DNA from: an uncultured Halieaceae bacterium
Lineage (GTDB): Bacteria; Pseudomonadota; Gammaproteobacteria; Pseudomonadales; Halieaceae
Length of the DNA: 62,016 nucleotides
NCBI GenBank assembly: GCA_913031575.1
Contig: CAJWEV010000007.1
Span: forward strand, 1-62,016
Reading direction: 5' to 3'
Both the position numbers and the translations under genes were made by a program. Numbering within the stretch: position 1 is the stretch's first letter; each line of letters begins with the position of its first letter. Below the pieces are notes generated by a model. It was given only the letters and a program-made list of their open reading frames with translations. It did no database searches and was not told the DNA's origin. Positions 8,711 to 16,173 of this stretch are shown in pieces.

Positions 8711-9178
8711 CTATAGCTTGGAGAATTCCTTGTCCAAGTCATATCGGCTAGAGGTCACGTAACGTTCCATTGCTGCGATCTTTCGCTCGGCTTGCCTCAC
8801 CCGATCATGCGCCTTTGCCATACGTGCCGAGGGAGCCTCAGAATATCGGAAAGCGGAGCGTCTGCGATATTCATGACGGTCTTCATCGTAGTCCTTGATG
8901 ACCTCCCCTTCATACACCTCACCACCCCATCGAGAGGAACGTTTGCTTATCAGTACCCACGCCGCAATGTAGAACCAAAAAATAATGGATCCTGTGAATA
9001 GAAAGAGCGCAAATGCCGAGAGACGAGTTACCCAGGTCGGCACTTCCCAGTATTCAGCAAGCCCGGCACAAACGCCGCCAAACCACCCATCCGAGGGATG
9101 CCGATAGAGCCCTATTCCCCAGCCGTTTTTGCGGCCTTGGTCAAAACTACGATACCGATTCTGCTCTTTACGACTCAT
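8711..9178 (-). CDS. pspC: PspC-domain protein, long paralogue with coiled-coil tail
   Basis: A 155-residue inner-membrane protein. Residues about 20-80 form the PspC domain (GWFGGVCAGLAEYWEVPTWVTRL, then a hydrophobic span FALFLFTGSIIFWFYIAAWVLIS). The C-terminal half (about residues 85-155) is charged and predicted helical (ARMAKAHDRVRQAERKIAAMERYVTS), as in enterobacterial PspC, where this part signals membrane stress and interacts with PspB and PspA. The ATG overlaps the stop of the preceding shorter PspC by 4 nt (ATGA). The two paralogues share most residues through the PspC domain, so they come from a tandem duplication. Only this copy keeps the C-terminal helix and is the likelier functional PspC. 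Confidence 0.9.
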   Translation of the reverse strand: MSRKEQNRYRSFDQGRKNGWGIGLYRHPSDGWFGGVCAGLAEYWEVPTWVTRLSAFALFLFTGSIIFWFYIAAWVLISKRSSRWGGEVYEGEVIKDYDEDRHEYRRRSAFRYSEAPSARMAKAHDRVRQAERKIAAMERYVTSSRYDLDKEFSKL

Positions 9179-9462
9179 CGAGTGATCTCTCCCTCGTAAA
9201 TCTCACCACTCCAACGAGAGGAGCCCTTGCTGATGAGCACCCACGCAGCGATATATAGCCAAAAAACGACAGCTCCGGTGAACAGAAAGAGTGCGAAAAC
9301 GCATAGACGAGTCACCCAGGCAGGCACTTCACAGTACTCAGCAAGCCCAGCACAAACACCACCAAACCATCCTTGAGACGGATTTCGGTACAGCCCTATT
9401 CCCCAACCATATCTGCGACGCCGGTCAAAACTGCGATAGCGATGTCGGTCTCTATAACTCAT
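9175..9462 (-). CDS. PspC-domain protein, short paralogue
   Basis: A 95-residue protein made of little more than the PspC domain: a basic N-terminus (YRDRHRYRSFDRRRRYGWG), the conserved GGVCAGLAEY motif near residue 35, and one or two membrane spans ending in AAWVLISKGSS. It ends at EIYEGEITR, exactly where the downstream paralogue continues into its coiled-coil tail. Start and stop both overlap neighbours by 4 nt (ATGA), implying translational coupling with pspB and the long pspC. Loss of the signalling tail suggests a modified role, for example as a dominant partner or a membrane anchor. That role is inference. Confidence 0.87.
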   Translation of the reverse strand: MSYRDRHRYRSFDRRRRYGWGIGLYRNPSQGWFGGVCAGLAEYCEVPAWVTRLCVFALFLFTGAVVFWLYIAAWVLISKGSSRWSGEIYEGEITR

Positions 9463-9704
9463 CGATTGTCTTCCTTCTCATTTCGCCAGTTGGGATGATC
9501 AGCATCCAAAATGGCTTCTAAATTAGTGATGCGATCCGTCATGCGGTCAACCGCTTCGAGCATCTCATCAAGGCTCTGACGATCATCGTCACTGAGCGCT
9601 CTGCTCGAGTTGTTCAAGCTGCGGTAGTGCAGGGTAATCCAGATCGGAACCACAACCGTGATCAGAAGGATCATCGGTACAAACATAAATTCAAAAAAGC
9701 TCAC
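9459..9704 (-). CDS. pspB: Phage shock protein B
   Basis: An 81-residue inner-membrane protein. The N-terminal span (about residues 4-24, FEFMFVPMILLITVVVPIWITLHY) leads to a cytosolic leucine-zipper-like helix with the PspB signature ITNLEAILDADHPNWRN near the C-terminus. PspB works with PspC to sense envelope stress and recruit PspA. I set the start at the GTG at 9704 because GGAGAGG precedes it by only a few bases and the resulting N-terminus matches PspB. A longer in-frame start at 9770 would overlap the gene before it. Its stop overlaps the short pspC start by 4 nt. Confidence 0.9.
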   Translation of the reverse strand: MSFFEFMFVPMILLITVVVPIWITLHYRSLNNSSRALSDDDRQSLDEMLEAVDRMTDRITNLEAILDADHPNWRNEKEDNR

Positions 9705-9738
9705 AAACCTCTCCAGTAATATCGGTGGCGATGACGAC

Positions 9739-9954
9739 TCAGGCTGATGCCCTGGGTGGGTTTTCAACAACGCGGTCGGAACAGACTTGGTAAGGAATCG
9801 AATCTATGCCCAAGCCAGCCATTACAATCGCGAAACCAAGAATGCCTTCCTTGCCAATCAACATACCAGCAATTGCGACACCTTCAGCTACCACGATCAA
9901 AATAATCCCCCACCGCTGCCCACTTCGTGGTGATACCACTTGAGAAGGACACAA
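9739..9954 (-). CDS. Unknown 71-aa membrane protein between pspA and pspB
   Basis: A small protein starting at a GTG 15 nt after the pspA stop, with a GGATGGAAG stretch as a possible ribosome site. It has a hydrophilic N-terminus, a hydrophobic region of about residues 15-48 that could form one long or two short membrane spans (WGIILIVVAEGVAIAGMLI and a second Gly/Ile/Ala-rich stretch), and a polar tail with a Cys. It does not look like PspD, PspE or PspG. Position inside the psp transcript suggests a stress-response membrane partner, but I do not recognise a family. Confidence 0.6.
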   Translation of the reverse strand: MCPSQVVSPRSGQRWGIILIVVAEGVAIAGMLIGKEGILGFAIVMAGLGIDSIPYQVCSDRVVENPPRASA

Positions 9955-9968
9955 GTTGAGCTTCCATC

Positions 9969-10643
9969 CTACGCATTTTTGCCGACCTCCATTGACTGCT
10001 TTAGCACCTCAAGTTCCTCACTCAGCATGTCATCTGCGGCCAAAGCATCGATTTCATCAGCGAGACTGGGCTTGCCTTGACCCAAGTTCATTGCTTCAAG
10101 CTCGCCTTCCATTCCATCGACGCGTCGCTCAAAGCGTTCAAAACGCTCGAATGCATCATCGAGTTGATTTCTATGAATCTGAGTCTGTGTTTTACGACGC
10201 TGTGAGACAGAATCTGCGCGCATCAAGATCGCCTTGCGCTTTGCTCGTGCGTCATCTAGCTTTGTCTGAAGCTGAGACACCTCGTGGTGTAGCTGCTCAA
10301 TATGCTCATCTGCCAATGCAAGTTCGCCTTCAAGCGCTGCAACCTCTGACTCTATGCGTCTCTTTTCACAGAGCGCGGCCCGCGCAAGATCCTCACGATC
10401 TTTGGATAATGCTAACTTCGCCTTTTCTTCCCAAGTTACGGCCTGAGTTTTCATCGAATGTAACTGCCGTTCCTGCGTCTTTCTGTCAGCCAAAATGCGC
10501 GCAGACGCAGATCGCACTTCAACCAACGTATCTTCCATCTCCTGGATAATCAGGCGGATCATCTTCTCTGGATCTTCTGCGCCGTCACACATTGCATTCA
10601 GATTCGAATTCACAATGTCCGACAGCCTCGAAAAAATACCCAT
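9969..10643 (-). CDS. pspA: Phage shock protein A (PspA/IM30 family)
   Basis: A 224-residue, almost wholly helical protein of the ESCRT-III-related PspA/Vipp1 family. It binds stressed inner membranes and, when unstressed, holds PspF inactive. It opens with the amphipathic helix MGIFSRLSDIVNSNLNAM, followed by ED-PEKMIRLIIQEMEDTL, the region that contacts membrane and PspF. Long heptad-rich coiled coils run from about residue 30 to 185. Length fits PspA (about 222). It is the first gene of the minus-strand operon, about 30 nt from the predicted transcription start of the sigma-54 promoter at 10683-10698. Confidence 0.96.
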   Translation of the reverse strand: MGIFSRLSDIVNSNLNAMCDGAEDPEKMIRLIIQEMEDTLVEVRSASARILADRKTQERQLHSMKTQAVTWEEKAKLALSKDREDLARAALCEKRRIESEVAALEGELALADEHIEQLHHEVSQLQTKLDDARAKRKAILMRADSVSQRRKTQTQIHRNQLDDAFERFERFERRVDGMEGELEAMNLGQGKPSLADEIDALAADDMLSEELEVLKQSMEVGKNA

Positions 10644-10682
10644 TTCTCTTTTCCTACTGTTTAGTTAAGTCTGAGTCGACAG

Positions 10683-10698
10683 TGCCATTTGTGCGCCA
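10683..10698 (-). promoter_or_regulatory. Sigma-54 promoter of the psp operon
   Basis: On the minus strand the sequence TGGCGCACAAATGGCA has the GG at -24 and GC at -12 with the required 10 nt between them, close to the TGGCAC-N5-TTGCA consensus. Transcription should begin near 10672, about 30 nt before the pspA ATG. The AT-rich tract between this site and pspF (about 10700-10842) is the expected place for PspF enhancer and IHF binding, but I could not pick out individual sites with confidence. Confidence 0.8.
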
Positions 10699-10842
10699 TT
10701 TCAATAAAATCAAATAAAAACAATGATTTAATCTGAATTAATGGTTAATTGAGGTTTCGCATCAGGAATTTTAAGGTAAATTTAACTCATTAAAGCGTAA
10801 TAAAGACCTTATAAAAAAGTTTTTTTTGCCTATAATAATTAT

Positions 10843-11853
10843 ATGGAAACCATGCAAACCGTCATTGGAGAGAGTCACGCGCTGAACACTGCGCTTGATC
10901 ACATTTCTAATCTCGCAGGTATTGATCGGTCCATTCTGGTCACGGGAGAGCGCGGTACAGGTAAAGAAATTGCGGCGAACCGACTCCACTTTTTATCCTC
11001 TCGATGGCAGGGACCCTTCATAAAATTAAACTGTGCTTCGCTGCCCGAAAACCTGCTCGACAGCGAACTTTTTGGTTATGAGCCAGGCGCCTTTACCGGC
11101 GCGCGCCGCAGTCATGAAGGCAGGTTTGAGCGAGCTGATCAGGGGACCCTGTTCCTTGATGAGTTGGGCACGATGCCACTCGTACTTCAAGAGAAGTTAC
11201 TTCGGGTCATTGAATACGGTGAACTGGAACGTATCGGTGGAAGTCAAACGATCAAAGTCGATGTGCGCATCGTAGCTGCGACCAATGCGGACCTTCCATC
11301 AATGGCCGCCAAAGGCGAATTTCGATGGGACCTTCTAGATAGACTTACGTTCGACGTGTTGGATATGCCCCCGTTACGCGAGCGAGGTGGTGACATCGCG
11401 TTGCTCGCAGAGCATTTTGCGGTTCGGTTCGCCGCAGAGTCGGGGTGGCACCATTTCCCGGGATTTTCCCCAAGCGCTAAAAGCGAGCTGTATCGCTACA
11501 AGTGGCCGGGCAACGTTCGTGAACTTCGAAACGTCATCGAGCGTTCACTGCACCGACAAGGTGAAGACGGAGAGCAAATTGCTGACTTGGTTATCAATCC
11601 CTGGCCTGATCGACACACCGTAATATCTAACGATACGCTTCCCGAGGCGTCATCAAGACGCGAGTTGAAATCAGAGCTCCCCAGGGATCTGCGAGCCGCA
11701 CTAGAGCAACAGGAAGCGTCATGGTTGGAGCAAGCACTAAACCAAACGACAAATAACCAAAAGCGAGCCGCAGCATTGCTGGGCTTGAGCTACGACCAGA
11801 TCAGAGGGCTGATGCGAAAACACGGACTGCGCAGTCGCTCACTGCGCTCTTAG
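10843..11853 (+). CDS. pspF: PspF, sigma-54-dependent activator of the psp operon
   Basis: A 336-residue bacterial enhancer-binding protein lacking an N-terminal receiver domain, as PspF does. The AAA+ domain shows Walker A GERGTGKE (residues 35-42), the sigma-54-contacting GAFTGA loop (82-87) and Walker B LFLDE (about 104-108). The C-terminal Fis-type HTH (about residues 305-330, NQKRAAALLGLSYDQIRGLMRKHGL) binds upstream DNA. It is divergent from pspA, the standard arrangement. A perfect TATAAT at 10831-10836 lies so close to the ATG that transcripts would be nearly leaderless; the ATG at 10852 (M4) is an alternative start. Its TAG overlaps the stop of the convergent glycosyltransferase gene. 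Confidence 0.95.
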   Translation: METMQTVIGESHALNTALDHISNLAGIDRSILVTGERGTGKEIAANRLHFLSSRWQGPFIKLNCASLPENLLDSELFGYEPGAFTGARRSHEGRFERADQGTLFLDELGTMPLVLQEKLLRVIEYGELERIGGSQTIKVDVRIVAATNADLPSMAAKGEFRWDLLDRLTFDVLDMPPLRERGGDIALLAEHFAVRFAAESGWHHFPGFSPSAKSELYRYKWPGNVRELRNVIERSLHRQGEDGEQIADLVINPWPDRHTVISNDTLPEASSRRELKSELPRDLRAALEQQEASWLEQALNQTTNNQKRAAALLGLSYDQIRGLMRKHGLRSRSLRS

Positions 11854-12932
11854 CGGCTCAGAACGGACTGATAAACCTTCAAATTCCCCTCGACCATGGC
11901 ATCGATAGAAAACTCCGAATGAGCCAGGTGGCTGCCGCCTTCACCGAGGGTGTCACGAAGCTCTTGATTAGCGAGCAAGGTGTCTAACGCACTGTAGAGT
12001 CCAGCCTCATCAGCAACGTCAAAGGTAATGCCATTCACATCATCGAAGACAATCTCGGGAATACCGCCTGCCCTTGCGGCCACAACGGGCACACCAGACG
12101 CTGATGCTTGCAATAACGCTACCCCTAAACCTTCACGCTCCGCGGGATGAACTACGGCATAGAGGTTGGGAAATACTCGATGCAAATCATCGCGAAACCC
12201 GGCCATTTTCACTCGCCCTTTAAACTCTGCCTGAGCGACACGACTCTTCAGTTCTGTCGCGAGCGGACCTTGACCAAAGATAAGCACCTGAAGTTGCGGG
12301 TGCGCCTCAAATAATTGAGGCAGGATGTTAAATAGATATTTGTGGCCTTTTCGCGGGATAAGCTGTGCAATAACCCCAAGCGTTTTCGCATTGCTCGGCA
12401 GGGAAAACTCGGCCTCGAACCAGTCTTTGTCGACCTCTGCGTTGTAGGCGTCGGCATTAACGGCGCTTCGCACTGTTTCGATCTTTGATGCATCAATGCC
12501 ACCAGACACCAACACACTGCCAATGGCCTTAGAAATAACAACCACGCGGCTGTAAAGTGCATATTTGAGAGGCGACAGGAGCCGAGACTCCTCATTGTCA
12601 ACCCGCCGCGAGAGAATCGCCGGGATACCCATAAAACGAGCTGCTAGCCCGCCATAGACATCGGCACCACGCCGACTATGAATGTGGATGAGATCCGGTT
12701 TCTCCGCTCGTAAGATACGTATCAGCCGCGGCAACACACCTACATCGAGGTCGCCAGACATTTTAATGGCGTGAACGCGCGCATTCCCCTCTACGGCTGT
12801 CGCAATATCTGAGCCTGCAGGACAGATCAGAATGCTCTCTACGCCTCTGCGGGTAAGTCCCTCATTGAGCCAGACAACCTGCTGGGCACCACCGTAGAGG
12901 TAACGCCCTGCCTCGACGTGAAGTACTTTCAC
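11850..12932 (-). CDS. GT4-family glycosyltransferase
   Basis: A 360-residue two-Rossmann-domain (GT-B) glycosyltransferase. The N-terminus (MKVLHVEAGRYLYGGAQQVV) has the glycine loop that binds the acceptor side. The C-terminal domain carries the donor-binding EREGLGVALLQASASGVPVVA motif of the EX7E type, followed by AARAGGIPEIV. Such enzymes transfer a nucleotide-activated sugar to lipopolysaccharide, exopolysaccharide or another surface glycan on the cytosolic face. It starts at a GTG with AGGAGAG upstream. It stands alone among metabolic genes, and its 3' end overlaps pspF tail to tail by 3-4 nt. Acceptor and sugar are unknown. Confidence 0.88.
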   Translation of the reverse strand: MKVLHVEAGRYLYGGAQQVVWLNEGLTRRGVESILICPAGSDIATAVEGNARVHAIKMSGDLDVGVLPRLIRILRAEKPDLIHIHSRRGADVYGGLAARFMGIPAILSRRVDNEESRLLSPLKYALYSRVVVISKAIGSVLVSGGIDASKIETVRSAVNADAYNAEVDKDWFEAEFSLPSNAKTLGVIAQLIPRKGHKYLFNILPQLFEAHPQLQVLIFGQGPLATELKSRVAQAEFKGRVKMAGFRDDLHRVFPNLYAVVHPAEREGLGVALLQASASGVPVVAARAGGIPEIVFDDVNGITFDVADEAGLYSALDTLLANQELRDTLGEGGSHLAHSEFSIDAMVEGNLKVYQSVLSR

Positions 12933-12949
12933 TGCGTTGACTTACTCTC

Positions 12950-14296
12950 CTAGGTCAATAATTTCTCTTGCTTAGCAAAATCAAGCGTAGCATTGACGGC
13001 AATCGTTAACTTATCGATGAGTTCATCGACATGCTCACGCTGAAGAATCAGTGGCGGGCATAGCGCAACACGGTTACCGCCTAACGGCCGAACGATAAGT
13101 CCTGCAGCTTCGGCTGCTTTCGCGCAGTACTGGCCCACCGCCATACCTTCAAATGGCTGTGCCGTGGTCTTATTGGAAACCAGCTCGAGCGCACCAATCA
13201 TTCCCTTACTAGACACTTCGCCCACAAGCGGATGGTCACTAAACACGCTCAGCCGCTCCTGAAGGTACTCGCCAACCCTCGCTGCGTGCTCAAACACATT
13301 ATCCCGCTCGTAGATTTCCAGCACTTTGTGCGCAACGGCACACCCAAGAGGATGTCCACTGTAGGTATAACCGTGACCAAACACACCCATATCTGATGCA
13401 GCACTCTCTACCGCCTCTACGAAATCACTGCTGACGACCGCAGCGCTGACGGGCACATAAGCCGAACTCAGCGCCTTTGCAAAGACCATCATATCAGGGC
13501 GCATACTCATGGCATTCGCACCGAAGTCCGTTCCGAGGCGGCCGAACCCACAGATGACTTCATCATCCCAGAGAGCAATACCGTATTTATCCAGGATGGA
13601 CTGAATGGATTCGTAATAGTCTGTAGGCGGAATCAGCACGCCACCCGCCCCTGACACCGGTTCTGCAATCATCGCGGCAACCGTCTCTGGACCGGCACCA
13701 ATGATTTGCTCTTCGAGCTCGGTTGCACGGCGCGCCACGAATTCCGCTTCGCTTTCACCCGGGTTTGCCGATCGATAAAAGTGAGGGGATCCCGTTCGAA
13801 TAACACCCAAGGCATCGAACGGCAGCTGAAAATGATTATGGTTAGTAGGTATACCTGTTAGTGAGGCTGACGCTACCGTAACACCGTGATATCCCTTGTC
13901 CCGTGCAATGATTTTTGTGCGTTGCGGCTGACCTGTCGCTGTGGCGTGATAACGAATCATTTTAACAAGTGTGTCATTAGCGTCTGACCCACTATTACCC
14001 AGGAAAACCCGGGCATTTTTCATAGGCACCATGGCAGCGAGCTTGTCCGCCAACATCATGGCGCTGTCATGGGTCTTACCCCCGAACATATGACTAAAAC
14101 TGAGCTCACGCATCTGTTGCGTGGCCGTCTCGATAATCTCTTCGTTGCCGTAACCCAGTGAGGTACACCAAAGACCGGCCATACCCTCAAGGTAGCGCTT
14201 ACCCGAGCGGTCATAGATATACGGCCCCTCGCCCCGCGCAACAACCATTTGCTCCGCAGCTGATGGATTTGTTGTCGGATACAACATGGATGTCAT
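12950..14296 (-). CDS. Class III omega-aminotransferase
   Basis: A 448-residue PLP aminotransferase of the omega-amino-acid/amine:pyruvate type (fold type I). The PLP lysine is in VFAKALSSAY (K274), the cofactor-contacting Asp is in WDDEVICGFGR (D245), and NSGSDANDT near residue 101 binds the phosphate. These enzymes move the amino group of beta-alanine, GABA, putrescine or other primary amines to pyruvate or 2-oxoglutarate. AGGGGG precedes the ATG. It lies downstream of glpK, an aldehyde dehydrogenase and a PhyH protein on the same strand. An aminotransferase with an aldehyde dehydrogenase suggests stepwise oxidation of an amine to an acid, but a 348-nt gap before it argues for its own promoter. 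Confidence 0.92.
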   Translation of the reverse strand: MTSMLYPTTNPSAAEQMVVARGEGPYIYDRSGKRYLEGMAGLWCTSLGYGNEEIIETATQQMRELSFSHMFGGKTHDSAMMLADKLAAMVPMKNARVFLGNSGSDANDTLVKMIRYHATATGQPQRTKIIARDKGYHGVTVASASLTGIPTNHNHFQLPFDALGVIRTGSPHFYRSANPGESEAEFVARRATELEEQIIGAGPETVAAMIAEPVSGAGGVLIPPTDYYESIQSILDKYGIALWDDEVICGFGRLGTDFGANAMSMRPDMMVFAKALSSAYVPVSAAVVSSDFVEAVESAASDMGVFGHGYTYSGHPLGCAVAHKVLEIYERDNVFEHAARVGEYLQERLSVFSDHPLVGEVSSKGMIGALELVSNKTTAQPFEGMAVGQYCAKAAEAAGLIVRPLGGNRVALCPPLILQREHVDELIDKLTIAVNATLDFAKQEKLLT

Positions 14297-14644
14297 GGCA
14301 ATCCCCCTAAGATCTAAGCCTATTTCTTAATCGCTATTTTCGTGTACTTACTATCACCAAAAATATTACACGCTGGGGTTGGTTTTGTCCGCACACACTC
14401 GTTGCGATTGTAAATAGATGTGGCAGCGCGACACTTCTTTCCACCTAACCTTGCGTACGGGGCTACAAACGCACACAGTGCGTCTCAGAAAGGTCTATCG
14501 CGCCTTCGTTCTTTCTTTCCCACAACGCTCACAGCGCTGACGCATGACTACTTCTCCTCGGAGCAAAGCAAGGCTATCCGGCCGGATTTGTCGCCATTTA
14601 TGTCGCCCTTTAAGGCAGGAGAGAGACTCTTTTTCCGACATGCA
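14297..14644. other. 348-nt intergenic region between omega-aminotransferase and glpK
   Basis: This holds the 5' region of the minus-strand aminotransferase and the 3' region of glpK. I see the aminotransferase ribosome site near 14300-14312 and an AT-rich tract (about 14330-14370) that may carry its promoter. A TCCGGCCGGA palindrome lies at about 14577-14586, and there is one tiny minus-strand frame, 14495-14545. That frame has 16 residues starting MRQRCERCGKER, preceded by a good GAGGAG site 8 nt before its ATG. No known riboswitch motif was recognised. Confidence 0.5.
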
Positions 14645-16141
14645 TTACGACAGCATATGGAGGGCGCGCTCTACAGCCAACTGCCAAGATGACATACGTT
14701 GCGAACGTTCGGTGTCGGTCAATCTGACTTCGAACGCCTGATCTGAGCGCCAGACGCCTGTAATTTCATCGGCGGTGGCCCAGATGCCCTCACCCAGACC
14801 TGCCAAGAAGCAGGCACCGGCTACAGTTGTTTCGATAACCTGTGGGCGAGTGATTGGTCGGTTGAGGTAGTCTGATTGAAGTTGCATCAAGAGGTTATTT
14901 GCCGACGCACCGCCATCCACCTTCAAGGCGGTCATCGGTTTACCAAGGTCAGCTTCCATTGCATTGAGAATATCAACATTTTGCAGTGCCATAGCGTCTA
15001 GCGTCGCCCGCGCGATCTCGCCTTTGCCTGATCCGCGTGTCAAGCCAGTAATGGTACCGCGAGCCTCGGGCGCCCAATAAGGCGCACCCAAGCCAGCGAG
15101 TGCCGGCACAAATTCTACGCCACCTGCGCTCTCCACGCTCTCAGCCAGTGCCTCAATGTCTTCTGCGCGATCGATAATGCCCAATTGATCCCTAAGCCAC
15201 TGCACAGCGGCCCCACAAACAAACGCGCCGCCCTCTAGCGCGAAAACCGCATCCTGCCCCTCGAGTTGCCATGCCACAGTACTCAGAAGACCGCTGTCAG
15301 ACGCGATAGGGCTATTGCCCACATTCATCAGGATAAAAGACCCCGTGCCAAACGTGCATTTCGCATCGCCAGGATCGAAACAGGCCTGTCCAAATAAGGC
15401 GGACTGCTGATCTCCAGCCACACCGGATACGGGCAATCCATCAGGTAAACCGGGAACACCCGCTGTGAGGGCGAAACGGCCGCTAGAAGGACAAATTTCA
15501 GGCAATATGTCCCGCGGCACACCGAAAATATCGAGCAACTCGCCGTCCCAATCTAGGGTTTCAAGTGACACCAAAGATGTACGAGATGCATTCGATACAT
15601 CGGTTTTATGCACTTTGCCGTTACTGAGACGCCAAATGAGGAAGGTATCGATAGTACCGGCTAATAGACGGCCCTCGGCCAGAAGCGATTTCGCCGTTGG
15701 CGCGTTATCCAGCAGCCACTTAAGCTTCGTCGCGGAAAAGTAAGGGTCGAGAACAAGCCCACTTTTGGATTTGATGAGGGCTTCGTGACCCGCGGCCTTG
15801 AGATCCTCGCAAACATCGGTTGTTCGCCTACACTGCCATACGATGGCATTGTGGACCGCTTGTCCCGTTTGCGAATCCCACAGCACCACCGTCTCTCGCT
15901 GATTTGTGATGCCAATTGCGGCTACTTGAGAGGCAGCGTATTCCGTATCAGAAAAAATCGCCGTTAAACCCTTTAATACAGACTGCCAGATGCTTTCAGG
16001 ATCGTGCTCGACCCATCCTGGCCGCGGGAAAATCTGCGGGAACTCGTGGTTTACCGATGTTAGTAGTCTTCCGCCGGTGTCCATCAGCGCAATGGTTGAG
16101 CCGGTGGTGCCCTGATCAATCGCTAAAATAAGGTCAGTCAC
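14645..16141 (-). CDS. glpK: Glycerol kinase
   Basis: A 498-residue FGGY-family kinase that phosphorylates glycerol to glycerol-3-phosphate with ATP. The N-terminal DQGTTGSTIALMD phosphate loop is at residues 9-21. The glycerol kinase signature appears in GVAGDQQSALFGQACF and in GTGSFILMNVG, and the C-terminal DGGASANNLLMQLQSD is the second ATP-binding element. Full length and intact. It starts at a GTG. The aldehyde dehydrogenase gene ends 32 nt upstream on the same strand. No glpF or glpD is in the window, so glycerol uptake and oxidation must be encoded elsewhere. Confidence 0.97.
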   Translation of the reverse strand: MTDLILAIDQGTTGSTIALMDTGGRLLTSVNHEFPQIFPRPGWVEHDPESIWQSVLKGLTAIFSDTEYAASQVAAIGITNQRETVVLWDSQTGQAVHNAIVWQCRRTTDVCEDLKAAGHEALIKSKSGLVLDPYFSATKLKWLLDNAPTAKSLLAEGRLLAGTIDTFLIWRLSNGKVHKTDVSNASRTSLVSLETLDWDGELLDIFGVPRDILPEICPSSGRFALTAGVPGLPDGLPVSGVAGDQQSALFGQACFDPGDAKCTFGTGSFILMNVGNSPIASDSGLLSTVAWQLEGQDAVFALEGGAFVCGAAVQWLRDQLGIIDRAEDIEALAESVESAGGVEFVPALAGLGAPYWAPEARGTITGLTRGSGKGEIARATLDAMALQNVDILNAMEADLGKPMTALKVDGGASANNLLMQLQSDYLNRPITRPQVIETTVAGACFLAGLGEGIWATADEITGVWRSDQAFEVRLTDTERSQRMSSWQLAVERALHMLS

Positions 16142-16173
16142 ACCACAAGCTCTCTACCATTACTATTTCGCTG

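Noticed and set aside
9956-10549. Plus-strand frame of 197 codons opposite pspA
   Set aside because: It mirrors the pspA coding frame, is Ala/Leu/Pro/Gln/His biased and has no ribosome site; pspA is certain.
14297-14644. Riboswitch in the gap between the aminotransferase and glpK
   Set aside because: I compared it with glycine, TPP and c-di-GMP riboswitch cores from memory and found no match.
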